From Mycobacterium lepromatosis (GTDB taxonomy: Bacteria > Actinomycetota > Actinomycetes > Mycobacteriales > Mycobacteriaceae), in contig NZ_CP083405.1 in the NCBI RefSeq assembly GCF_000975265.2, positions 372,001 through 436,000 on the forward strand: a stretch of DNA of 64,000 bases. Reading direction: 5' to 3'. Below, piece after piece: positions 12,950 to 22,990 of the stretch (positions within the stretch are counted from its first letter, which is position 1; each line of letters begins with the position of its first letter). The position numbers were made by a program, and so were the translations under genes. A model generated the notes under the pieces. That model searched no databases. It was given only the letters and a program-made list of their open reading frames with translations, and had not been told where the DNA came from.

Positions 12950-12964
12950 AACGTAACTTACGTT
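12950..12964. promoter_or_regulatory. candidate TetR operator upstream of mmpS4
   Basis: AACGTAACTTACGTT is a perfect 7+7 inverted repeat around one central base, placed between mmpS4 and the divergent TetR remnant, where the regulator's operator would be expected. Several GTAACG-like half sites lie at 12850-12960. The assignment rests on symmetry and position only. Confidence 0.4.
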
Positions 12965-12965
12965 T

Positions 12966-13566
12966 CAGAGCGCCCTTAACGAAAAAAACAAGCGTCAACG
13001 GGCGGTGGCGCTCGTGGAAGCCGCACACTCGCTGGCGCTTGAGTCGGGTGTGACGTCGATGACGCTGACTGCTGTCGCCGGCCGTGCCGGAACTCATTAC
13101 CCCGCGGTGTGCTGCTACACCTCGCCGCCGAGGGTTGGATACGGTGTGTGAAACGTTGGCGAAATCCGGTCCGATGTCACTATCGCGGGTCGCTGAGACG
13201 TTGGCCAACGGTCTGGCCGCTGATCCGCTGTTCTGCGATCTGCTCGCCAATCTGCACCTGCATCTTGCAGTATGGGGTGGACATCGCGAGATAGTCATCG
13301 AGGGCACGTGGACCAGTACCACTGCCGTGATCGCCTTGGCGGACGCAAGCCAGCACGCGCTCGGGCGTTCTGGTGCATTCGACATCCTGTTAGCCGCCTA
13401 TTCTCTGGCGGCTACCATGTGGCAGATCGCATTCCCCCGGAGCGGCTCACCGACGCTTATGCCGAGGAACCGGAGGCCTCCCTACCCAGAGTGGAACCTT
13501 AACTTTGCCACCGCGCTGACTCAGCTTCTCGCTGCTACTTACATTGGCCCCATCGCCGGATCGCAG
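12966..13566 (+). pseudogene. TetR-family regulator pseudogene (Rv0452)
   Basis: The DNA-binding half is readable: KRQRAVALVEAAHSLALESG, then SMTLTAVAGRAGTHYPAV, the helix-turn-helix region. It breaks into a stop just after. The ligand-binding half continues in other frames (SRVAETLANGLAADPLFCDL, TAVIALADASQHAL, FDILLAAYSLAATMWQIA, and WNLNFATALTQLLAATYIG). No usable start codon precedes the first part. It lies divergent from mmpS4, as Rv0452 does, so it probably once controlled that operon. Confidence 0.8.
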
Positions 13567-14110
13567 GGAGCAGAAACAGACATCGTGCTGTGACGAAGCA
13601 AATGGAAGTTGATAACCGGTGCCTTGCGCGACGTACAGGTGAAGGGCATGTTCGTGGGTTTTCCGATCTGGGACAGGAACAGTTTCGGCAAACGCCAATG
13701 CGGGGGCGAACTATGGTTAAAGCGGTCGAAAAGGCGGCAGTGAAGCGCCCGATAAGTGGTAAAGTGATCGGGTGGTCAAGATTCCGGCTGCTGCCGCGGT
13801 GCGAGAATGTGGATCCGTGATTGTGGTTGCGGCAGCAGAGTTTCGGTGTTTATCGATTCAGCAGTTTCTTCGGCACTCACGACAACCGGGTGGTTACCAG
13901 CGGCCATTTCCGATGACAGCAAGCAGTTTAATCACAAACACGTAGTTTACTAGGTTTATGGCCCTGCCAGGACTGTAACCAACGTCAATTATATAACTAT
14001 ATCTGGACATCAACGCCCAACGGTAGCAGGTAAGCAATGCAGCTGCTGACCTGGACGCTTTCGGTCAACCACGACATTTTCTTCGGTAAACCGTACCGCA
14101 ATCGTCGGGA
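13567..14110. other. no recognisable gene
   Basis: Between the TetR remnant and the second mmpL remnant. A 76-codon plus-strand frame from 13590 has no recognised motif. Nothing else stands out. Confidence 0.4.
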
Positions 14111-14500
14111 AAGTACATACGGTGTCGATGAACCCCAACGATGCACCTGCCATGCAGGCGATTAAGCGTACCGGACAAATGTTCAACGAGTTCAACACCG
14201 ACAGTGCGATTATGATCGTTCTGGAAGACGGTACAACCGCTTGGCGATGGGGCTCGCCACCATAACAATACGGCGAGTTGATCTGGAAGCCCTTGGCGGA
14301 CAAAAAGCATGTTCAGCACGTCCAAGATTGCTGAGGGCCCGTTGACGGTGGCCGGGTCGCTAAGCTCGGACGACAAGGCGGTCTATATACAGGTGTATCT
14401 GACCGGTCAACAGGGCGAGATCGTAGACAACGGAGTCTGTCCAACAAATCGTGAACGGCACGCCAGCGCCGTCGGGCATCTAAGGCCTACATGACCGGTG

Positions 14501-14546
14501 GTGCCTACCCTCCGCCGATACCGATTAGTCAACGGAGGGTAGGCAC
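14501..14546. repeat. 14-bp perfect hairpin inside the mmpL remnant
   Basis: GTGCCTACCCTCCG at 14501-14514 pairs perfectly with 14533-14546 across an 18-nt loop. No run of T follows, so it is not a typical terminator. It may be a replication or deletion scar. Confidence 0.5.
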
Positions 14547-15678
14547 GAGGGGTTTAACGAGTCACGATGATCACCTTCCTAGTGAGCATTGTTATGTTGC
14601 TTTTTGTCTACTGTTCTTTTGTCCAAGTGATTCTTATCCTCGTGATGGTGGGAATTGCGCTCATGGCTGCCCGGCAAGTTGTCGCTTTCCCAGCTTGTAA
14701 CAACACCATTGGACTGTAACAAATTTCGCGAACAAATTTCGCGGTAAATCTGCTTGTATCGCTGACCATTGCGCCGTGAACTGACTATACCCTATTAGAT
14801 TAGTCCTTAGGTGATATCAAAAGGCATTCACTCTTGGTGAGGACTGGGAAAAACTTTCTACACCATGTTCCATGTAACTGTGCACGTTGCCATCGGTTCA
14901 GGTCTGTCAATTGCCGGGGCGACGTTTTGCCTCAGCTTCGCCCGGATGCCCTATGTCCGGACGCTCGGCTTGCTGTGCTCCGTAGGAATGCTGGTCGCCG
15001 TGATCGCGGCTATTACGCTGGAGCCGGGCGTCTTTACTATCAACCTATTGACAGTTTTTCATTTAATTAGACCCCAAACGTAAAATACGGACCCGTGGAT
15101 AGCAACAGATTGAGTATTGTCACCATTCGTCGGCCTGGGACAATTTTTGCTGTGTCTATCGTGATTGCTCTTATCAGGTTGCTCTCTTTGCCTGGGTATA
15201 AGACCAATTACGACACTCTCGAGTATTTTCCTACCAGTACCAGAAAAACATCTGATTTACCATCTGTTCCTGAAATTTTTTCAGACCCGGATAAATCCGG
15301 AATTGCTAATAATCGAGACCGATCACGACATATCGCAACACGGCTAATACGCTGATGTTGGACCGGATCATCAGGGGGCATTCACGATATTCTTGTGTGT
15401 CCAGGCGATAACTAGACCGGCTGGGAACGTCGACCGAGCAAATGTCCATACCATTCTAGATCATCATGAAAAACACGACACAAATCGAGAATCGTCCGTA
15501 TCTGCACTAGCGCATGACGGACTTTCTTGAAACAAGTCTACGCGATGAAATAGTCTATACTATACGATGCAGCGCATATATTGTATCGATATCGAAAATC
15601 GCCACAACCATCACGCCATGCGGAAATCATTATCCGAAATAAAATAATTTCCGTTACCAAAGAACGGTGGGTAACATC

Positions 15679-16593
15679 GATGATTTCTGGCGGCCGATTC
15701 GTAGCTATTTTTACTGGGAAAGACATTGTTTCAACATTCCAATATGCTGGTCATTTCGATCGATATTCGATGCGCTAGACGGCGTGGACCAGATCGACGA
15801 GAAACTGAACTCGATCGTTGGTGACATCAAAAACATGGATCTGCTGATGCCGCAAATGTTGGAGCAATTCCCGCCGATGATCGAAAGCATGGAGAGCATG
15901 CGCACCGTCATGCTGACCATGTACAGTACCATGTCTGGGATCTTTGATCAGATTAACGAGCTGAGCGACAACGCCAACACGATGGGGAAGGCATTCGACA
16001 CTGCTAAAAACGACGATTCATTTTACCTTCCGCCCGAGGTTTTCAAGAACGCCGACTTCAAGCGCGCGATGCAATCGTTCCTGTCATCGGATGGATACGC
16101 GGCTCGTTTCATCATCTTGCATCGGGGGGATCCCGCCACCGGCGAGGGTATCGCAAGTATCAACGCGATACGCACGGCAGCCGAGGAGGCTCTCAAGGGC
16201 ACCCCATTGGAGGCCGTCAAGATCTACCTGGCCGGCACAGCGGCCGTCTTCAAGGACATCGACGAGGGCGCTAACTGGGATCTCGTGATAGCAGGGATTT
16301 CATCGCTTTGCCTGATTTTCATCATCATGCTGATCATTACCCGAGCCTTTGTAGCCGCCGCTGTTATCGTGGGTACAGTCGCGCTTTCACTGGGCGCGTC
16401 CTTTGGACTGTCCGTGTTACTCTGGCAACACATTCTCGGTATCGAATTGCACTATTTGGTGCTTGCAATGTCGGTTATCGTGCTGTTGGCGGTGGGATCT
16501 GACTACAACCTGCTGCTGGTGTCGCGGTTCAAACAGGAAATCCAGGCCGGATTGAAGACCGGCATCATCCGTTCGATGGGCGGCACCGGCAAA
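15679..16593 (+). repeat. 915-bp perfect inverted repeat, right copy
   Basis: Partner of 9579-10493 in opposite orientation. Sequence beyond the right end (16594-16860) is the genuine mmpL4 C terminus. Sequence before the left end belongs to the degraded paralogue. Confidence 0.95.
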
Positions 16594-16942
16594 GTCGTCA
16601 CGAACGCTGGGCTGGTGTTCGCGTTCACGATGGCATCCATGGTCGTCAGCGACCTGCGGGTGATCGGGCAGGTAGGTACCACCATCGGCCTGGGTCTACT
16701 GTTCGACACGTTGATCGTGCGCTCGTTCATGATGCCCTCGATCGCTGCCCTGCTGGGACGCTGGTTCTGGTGGCCGCAACAGACCCGCACTCGGCCGTTG
16801 CGGACCGCGGCTGCGCTGGTTGAATCCCATCCAGAACGTTCCTTGGCTTACAGCGACTAAATGGTGTGACCACTCTTCGGGCATCAGTGTCCGTCGCGGT
16901 CGCCGCGGCCCATCCGTAATCTCACCCGATCCACATAGCAGC

Positions 16943-18420
16943 TATACACACGATCGCGCTAAATCGGATTTTGGGTGGCCTGACCACAGGAATGTCGCCG
17001 TGCATCTTGCCGATGCTTTCGGTGGTGTTTTTGTCCAGCTTAGACAGCACTCAAGCTAGTACCCGCGGCGGCCGTCAGGCAACGCGACCTATATCTGGTG
17101 TGATCGCCGATCTAGTCTGCAGCTTCAGCGTGTTCACTTTGACCGTGTCTGCGCTATTGTTGGGTCTGCATTTGCCCGCAGGACATCAGCTGATTAGGCC
17201 GGCCCTGGGTGACGTTGGTGCCTGATCGACCGTGGATTGATCTTTCCGCTACTGCAATGCTTGGTTGAGTGACTGTTTGCTCGCCTGTTTCCAGGTCTAA
17301 CACAGAGCCAATTCGGTTTAAAAACAAACGGTTTTGGGATGTTCCTAACGTTGGGCGTGCTGTACGTGTCGTGCGCCGGGCCGGTACTGGCCGTGATCGT
17401 GGTTGCCGGTGGCACAGCATCGATTAGGTTGGCAAGGCTCGTGCTGGCGTTGGTGTTCAACCCGTCCGCGATGCTGCATCACGCCGCCCCTGACTGCACG
17501 GTCGCTACGCAGAAAGGCATCGGCGCCAACGACATCCAGCACAAGCTGAAGTTGAGCAGCGCAGTAACAGAGTAACCGGCCGATTGCATTGGACGGCACC
17601 TACTAGCTGCAGCAATGTGACCTGGATCCGGCCGTGAGCGGCATTACCCAGTAGCTCAATCCCCAGAGCGGAGCTTCGATCGACCTCGTGTCGTTACAGG
17701 ACAAGTATAGTCTTGGCCGACTCCTGGGTGTACTCTTACATCAACTGTCATCGCTCCATCGGCCACTTGGTCGACTGGTACAACCGATATTGCGATGACG
17801 GGTTCCCGGTCATTGGGCTGTATACTTTGAAGTGCGCCTTCAAACTGGTAGCAAGCAACATGGCCATCGATATTTCAGGATTACATATAAATTACCCGTG
17901 CGCACTCAACAACAATTACACCACGTGGATGCACTACCAGAACCTGTATTGGCCCACGGAATACCTGATTTAAACGACGGGAACGTTGCGCCACACCACG
18001 TTCGGCGAAGGCGGCTACAACGCCATCGAAGAACTGATCCGCCAACTGCTTGTAGCCGCTAATCCGGATGCTCGATTGCCAGACCAATACAGTCATCAGC
18101 ACCATCCCGGACATTAAGCTCACGCCCTATACCTACCTGGGTGTTGGTAAAAGCGGAAACTACGGCGGCCAAAACAAATATCAAACGGGCAGCGCAACAT
18201 CCGGGTACCCGGCCGAGTTGACCTACTATGCATTCTCTTTGCGCGGTACCTGGTATTTTTGGCGACCAGGATGCCATCGTCGACATCGACGATGCCGCCA
18301 TTCGGCTGAACTATACGGCGGAAACCGTCTTCGCTGACCGCTGGGCTGTTGTTCCTCGAGCGTCGCATCATCGCACTGCGACAAGCGCATGTACTCGGGC
18401 ACGTCTTTACCCCGTTAAGC
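16943..18420 (+). pseudogene. dipZ: dipZ-like CcdA/thioredoxin-domain protein pseudogene (Rv2874)
   Basis: The membrane part reads GGLTTGMSPCILPMLSVVFL (CcdA/DsbD-type TGMSPCxLP motif), later LGVLYVSCAGPVLAVIVVAG. The thioredoxin-like part at about 17700-17970 has SWVYSYINCHRSI with the first cysteine of CxxC replaced by Tyr, LVDWYNRYCDDGFPVIGLYT, NYPCALNNNYTTW and YWPTEYLI. A frame-shifted C-terminal domain follows. Stops and frameshifts throughout. In M. tuberculosis dipZ lies with mpt70/mpt83, far from sigK, but is controlled by SigK; here it sits in the sigK block. Confidence 0.8.
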
Positions 18421-18845
18421 ACATCTTTTGGTGCCACGACTGCGACAACCTGATATGCCATGTGGTAGCTGAGATGCACAACACCTACGGTGAACGCTAC
18501 ATCTTTCTTATTACCATCAGCCAACCAACCTATGTTGACGGCCAAACCTGCTATGTTTTTCCCCGTTTCAATCAGGCGGATGGCTATTTATTTGGTACGA
18601 ATGCGACAGCAAGGTCCACATCACCGTCACGTTGCACCATCACCACCGGTCGACGTTTATGGCCAGCCTGCACGTCAACCGACAACGACCCAGCAGGTAA
18701 CGTTATCACGCAAATCATTTCACCTCTGGCACCGTTGTCAGTGGTGACGCATAGACGGATCCAGGGAATCACATTGTGGTTAAGTAGATTTCCGATGGTG
18801 ACCTGTCGAACGACCTGTGCGCATAGTTTTTCTATCAGGCCGTGA
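18421..18845 (+). pseudogene. DUF1365 protein pseudogene (Rv0448c C-terminal part)
   Basis: Contains VVAEMHNTYGERYIFLI and, further on, YVFPRFNQADGYL, the two landmark blocks of DUF1365 (usually EVHNTFGER and HVSPFF). A late IQGITLWLSRFPMV piece corresponds to the C terminus. The N-terminal half is missing, replaced by the end of the dipZ remnant. It precedes ufaA1, as in M. tuberculosis. Confidence 0.7.
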
Positions 18846-18872
18846 CGTAACTCATGCGCTCTATTTACCCAA

Positions 18873-19470
18873 TTGCCAACTCGAACACCCCGGTGGCACG
18901 ATTTGGCTGTAACTCAACGACGCAAGATCGACCTTTTGCTCGACATGGCTGGAGTACAATGCTGCAGCCAGGTGCTCGAACTAGGAGCTGGGTGGGACGA
19001 GCCGGGCATCCGCGCTGCCACTCGCGGGTCTTACGCCCGGTCATACCTTACTCGTCGAGCAGCGGCCCCTGACGTGACAACGGGTAGCCATAGCCGGGTT
19101 GTCGTATCGAGTCCAGATTGGCCTGCGCTATTACCGCAATGTCGACAGATGCTATGACTTGCTAGTGGTCCTTGGTCGTTAGAACATTGAGAGTGGTCTT
19201 GTGGGTTTTAGGCTGCGTTCGGTAGGAGTCGATGTTTTCGTCGGTGTGGACATTATTACATGGGCGCGGTATTTCGTCACGCTGGACAGGCTGGTAGGCG
19301 AATATCGCGATCAAGGCGATCACTATGCCGCACAACCTGATTCTGGCCGTGAAACATACTTGGATTCATGAAGTACATCTTACCTGGCGTCCTACCACCC
19401 TTCTACGAAGGCCATCGTCGGTATCACCCATACGGCATACCTGGGTGCGTATAACGTCGAAACCTTTTGA
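18873..19470 (+). pseudogene. ufaA1: cyclopropane-fatty-acid synthase-like methyltransferase pseudogene (ufaA1, Rv0447c)
   Basis: LAVTQRRKIDLLLDMAGVQC is followed by VLELGAGWDEPGIRAATRGS, the SAM-binding motif region (usually VLEIGTGWGELA). Farther on, YFVTLDRL and a PHNL-containing scrap match the central domain. Stops interrupt every frame, and the last third is not readable. Confidence 0.75.
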
Positions 19471-19639
19471 CTCTGGCTTGGTTAGGTTCATGTAGCCTCT
19501 ATATGCATTGTGCAATTGGTTTTTCGATGAGGTGTTCAGGAAGAGTACGATCTGTAACGTAGTATATGCGAGGTCGGGCTATTTAGATTTCTGCCAGTGG
19601 ACGTTTGCGCGTCGAGATGCGTTGTGAACGACTACGGTA

Positions 19640-20410
19640 TCTTTAGTGATTTCAAGCGTTTCGGTGTTTGTGCTGGCGGTGGTGCATTCGATCACGTTTG
19701 CCATCAACCAGAGGTCGGTGCGCTAGAACATCATGGACATGACATGGCCCTTGGGCTTCGTCTCCTTGGCTACGATTTTCGTCCACGGTGACACGGGCCG
19801 CCAATGGCTGTTGCTAGCGCTGACGCCAAGCTGTGCACTGAGGCTGTACTGGCTCATTTACCGCAAGACGGTTGGCAAGAGCGCTGGGACACGCTATGCC
19901 AACCTGTTGCACGACGCCGCGGCGGGATCACTGTGGTCCGCAAGATCTTTCTCCTGCAGGGCTTCTTGATTCTATTTGTCTCATTACTGCTTCAACTGTC
20001 GGCAGTGAGTGGTCCAGCATCGAAGCCATTTGCTAGCTTTCACAGGGATGGGATTGGCTGTTTGCCTTGTCAGTGTCGTCTTCGAAGTGGTCAGGACTCG
20101 TCAGCTGCGGGTACTCAATCCGACTCGGCAAATCTCCGGGTTCATCATGGAACGCGACCTGTGTTTTCTGGACGCTCCACCCCCCAAAAATACTTCGGTG
20201 AAGTCTGCGTGTGGTGGGGGCTGTGGTTCAATCACGATTGACGACTGGGTGTCGTTGGCCAAGATGGTTTCACCGCTGGTGAAGATCTATTTCCTGATGT
20301 ACATGAGCGGTTCAGCTCACCGATAAGTACATGAAAGACCATCCCGGTTGCGCCGAATATCAAAAACAAGCAATATATTTCATGCCCAGACCACCGGACA
20401 GTGTTAGCCG
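19640..20410 (+). pseudogene. DUF1295 membrane protein pseudogene (Rv0446c)
   Basis: Steroid-reductase-like membrane family. Pieces in order: GRQWLLLALTPSCALRLYWL, IYRKTVGKSAGTRYANLLHD, KIFLLQGFLILFVSLLLQLS, then YFGEVCVWWGLW and YFLMYMSGSA. Each lies in a different frame, so it is clearly dead. Order between ufaA1 and sigK is as in M. tuberculosis. Confidence 0.8.
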
Positions 20411-20444
20411 CGCGTCATGCGCTATTAAGACGCGGGTCTAAAGA

Positions 20445-20910
20445 CTGGTGATACGGGCGCTGTGGGGTTCGGGCTACAGCGAAGAACCCACCCAGGATGT
20501 TTACCTACGAGGTATTGCGAGCGGGGTCAGAATACGACTCCGCCAAGGGCTCGCAGCGGGGGGAGTCGAGCGCTGGCATGATGATCGGTCAAGCAGCGGT
20601 CGGTGAGCAAGATGGTGGTCGTGTTTCCCGGACAAGGTGTGTAGCGAGGAAGCCGGAAGCCGTCGGAATTGCACGACGCCGTGGCCAGTGTCGACCCGGC
20701 TAGCGCGACCCGGTCGCCTAGTCGACGATGACTAATAACGAGCATCGTCGGGCAACTCGCCTGTCTGGATGAGTTGACTGATGCGCAGCGACAGTGCATT
20801 GAACTGGCTTACCACGATAAGCTGACATACGTCGAAGTGTCGCAGCGACTAGCCGACAATTTGTCAACGATCAAGTTACGTATATACACATATATCATTT
20901 GGACTGTGTA
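20445..20910 (+). pseudogene. sigK: ECF sigma factor SigK pseudogene
   Basis: The region 2 start is visible as GYSEEPTQDVYL. After a frame change come EYDSAKGS and, near 20760-20880, LTDAQRQCIELAYHDKLTYV and EVSQRLADNLSTIKLRI, which is the region 4 helix-turn-helix. The rest of region 2 is scrambled. In M. tuberculosis SigK drives mpt70, mpt83, dipZ and its own cluster. It is followed by a MIRU repeat and rskA. Confidence 0.8.
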
Positions 20911-20920
20911 ACTGCTTGGT

Positions 20921-20971
20921 CGCGTCAGCGACGATGCAGAGCGTAGCGATGTGAAAGAGCAGCGCTCTTGA
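20921..20971 (+). repeat. MIRU-type interspersed repeat between sigK and rskA remnants
   Basis: Encodes R-V-S-D-D-A-E-R-S-D followed by V-K-E-Q-R-S and a stop. This parallels the mini-frame of the senX3-regX3 MIRU ([12 protein letters not shown]). Its TGA overlaps the TTG start of rskA (TTGA), the typical MIRU placement at a start/stop junction. Confidence 0.7.
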
Positions 20972-21535
20972 CTAAGCCGAACGATTTTCGGCTGCTTGAA
21001 CTTGCTAAGCAAGTCGCCAATCGGGCTCGTCGTCGAGATGGGCTAGTGCGACGATCACCGGCTATACCGCCGGAACAGCTCCAGGAGGCCACACTCGCCG
21101 CGGTGAAACCTTATACGGGTCGGGCCGGTTATGTGGGCGTCCAGCAGTATGGGCGGCCGCAGCAGCGATCGTAGTGAACCCGACTGCGTTTGCTGCCGGG
21201 GTGTCGATGTTGCCTACCGTGCCGTCTTCCTCATCGTCGACAACACCGATCTCGACCTCGAAAATGATCTTGGGGTATCCGGATGTGCGGACCGTCTCTA
21301 CCCCCGCTGGCTACCAGACGGCCACGATGATGTTCTCGTTGCGATCGCAACATGGGGGTGGTGGTGAACAACATGCCGCCGCCGTTTCCGGACACCGTTT
21401 ACTATATGTGGTTGATCGGGCTCAAGGTCCAACATCTGCAGCAGCAATGGGCACCGCGGCCGTGGCGCCTCGACAACAGCCAGGCCATTTGGGTCGCAGC
21501 GCCTGACCCCGTCGTCGGTGCACGGGGTAACTGAT
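20968..21535 (+). pseudogene. rskA: anti-sigma factor RskA pseudogene
   Basis: Begins TKPNDFRLLELAKQ, like the RskA N terminus (TDFELLELA). The extracytoplasmic end reads PDVRTVSTPAGYQTATMMFS, then in another frame NNMPPPFPDTVYYMWLIG, then MGTAAVAPRQQPGHLGRSA. These are the landmark blocks of RskA-type anti-sigma factors. The membrane helix region is shortened. The partner sigma factor is also dead. Confidence 0.78.
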
Positions 21536-22870
21536 GGGCAACTGCGGAGATGGCTTTGTGCCGTGCCGCCAAGAAGACTACGACGTACTCGTCGACTTAA
21601 CGGCCGGGGTCGCGGACATTCTCTGGTGTCGTGATGACTTACGGCCTGCTATGGACCTGGGAAACCTTCCCCGAGTACTTGGATGCCCTGGAAGCCGACA
21701 AACGCGATATTGACGTAGCCACCTTTCCCCGCTGCGGGTGTACGTGCTAAGTCAGCACGGCGCCTACTGCAAAACAGCCACTACTGAAAACCTCACGAAA
21801 ATGAGCGCGCTGGCGAAGCAAGCGATGGAGGTTGGGGCGTTGGGCTTCTCGTCGTCGCTGCTGACCATCCACCGGACCGAGAGCGAATAGCCGATCCCGA
21901 GCGACGACGCCGCCCGCGAGGAAATTAAAAAGATCCACAGGGGAGGGGATGGTCGATGGCGGCGGTTACCGGCTCTAATGCGTGACCGACATTCCGCCCA
22001 CCGGCTGATAGCCGTTGCTGCAGAAGGTGTTCGATTTCGTCGAGGAGTTCGGGTTGCCGATCCACTTTCACGATGGTTGCCGCCTACGCGGGTGACCCCG
22101 TGTGGCCGGATAAAAAGGCCAGTAATAAGGTGTCGGTGCTGGAGTTTTGCAATTCACCGCACAGTTATTGCTGCATCCGATCGGACTGCATCTCTTCGTC
22201 AACCCGTTCGTGCTCTAACCCAACTACCGCGGAATCGCCCAGCTACCGGTGGCTGGGAAAGTCGTGCAAATACGCCAGCTCAAAGGTTAGCGCCCGCATC
22301 CTGACCGGACAAGCCTGGTCATGATTGTCCGACCCTGTACATAGCGTACGAGTAGTGCTGGATTTTCCCGCTAGGGAACAATCCCAAGAACGAACCTGAC
22401 CCGGCGATCGCATCGCCACTCGTAACCGTGTCCGCGTCGAGCACCCAATATTAGAGACCTACATTGGGTTCTCGACGACGTTAGCCAGGCTGTTTGCCGC
22501 TACTGGCAACCTAAAAGACAACTCACAGTACACCTTAGGAAAGCTACTGCACCGCAACTACCTAATAGAGCCGGTCTCGGCTACAGTGAAGCACACTACG
22601 GCATGATCTGCGACACAAGCTACCTGACACTCTTCCTGGCGAATTGGGCACATGACCGAGCGCGTGGACTGTTCTCGTTGCCCTTGAACTCACTTCCGTG
22701 CTGGTCCGCCTCGGCCGGCACGGCCGACCGCGGCCGGATCGCAGATCGGCTACTAGGGCCCCGACCTTAAAGTCATCGACCCCGTCGCCCTTTGGTTGCA
22801 CAAGCCGGTGATCAACTACGACCAGACCGCTGAGAGCTACGTCGCGACCGTGGTTGTCGAGCAAATATAT
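21536..22870 (+). pseudogene. D-aminoacylase / N-acyl-D-amino-acid deacylase family pseudogene
   Basis: Amidohydrolase fold. GNCGDGFVPCRQEDYDVLVD corresponds to the conserved GNCG(V)GFAP block. TWETFPEYLDALEADKRDID follows, then MSALAKQAMEVGALGFSSS, and near the end GLGYSEAHYGMICDTSYLTL (usually SDSGAHCG), where the essential Asp position is altered. Frameshifts and stops interrupt it. I do not recall such a gene between rskA and PPE10 in M. tuberculosis, so it may be ancestral content lost there. Confidence 0.75.
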
Positions 22871-22990
22871 AGTCTGAAACAGGTTGCCGACCGATGTCCG
22901 CCCCGGCAAGGCTGGTACGTGTCCTGCAATCCGCGCCCTAGTAAGGCTGATACAGTCACGGTAGTGATCGTTCCCTGCGAAGTTTGAGTT

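Larger units (their letters stand above)
14113..16860 (+). pseudogene. mmpL composite: decayed paralogue N-terminal part joined to intact mmpL4 3' end
   Basis: The first 1.5 kb is a degraded MmpL4/5-like gene: DAPAMQAIKRTGQMFNEFNT, DSAIMIVLEDG, a TM2-TM3 piece near 14570-14700, then [20 protein letters not shown] near 14890, with many stops. At 15679 it joins a segment identical to mmpL4 that stays open to the stop at 16860 (397 codons from 15667). This part includes GSDYNLLL and the true C-terminal end with TM11-TM12 and a tail ending RSLAYSD. The open half has no start signal of its own. It is best read as the detached 3' end of mmpL4. Confidence 0.85.

Noticed and set aside
15667..16860. 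A free-standing 397-residue MmpL protein
   Set aside because: Begins in the middle of the coiled coil with no start signal; it is the detached mmpL4 3' end.
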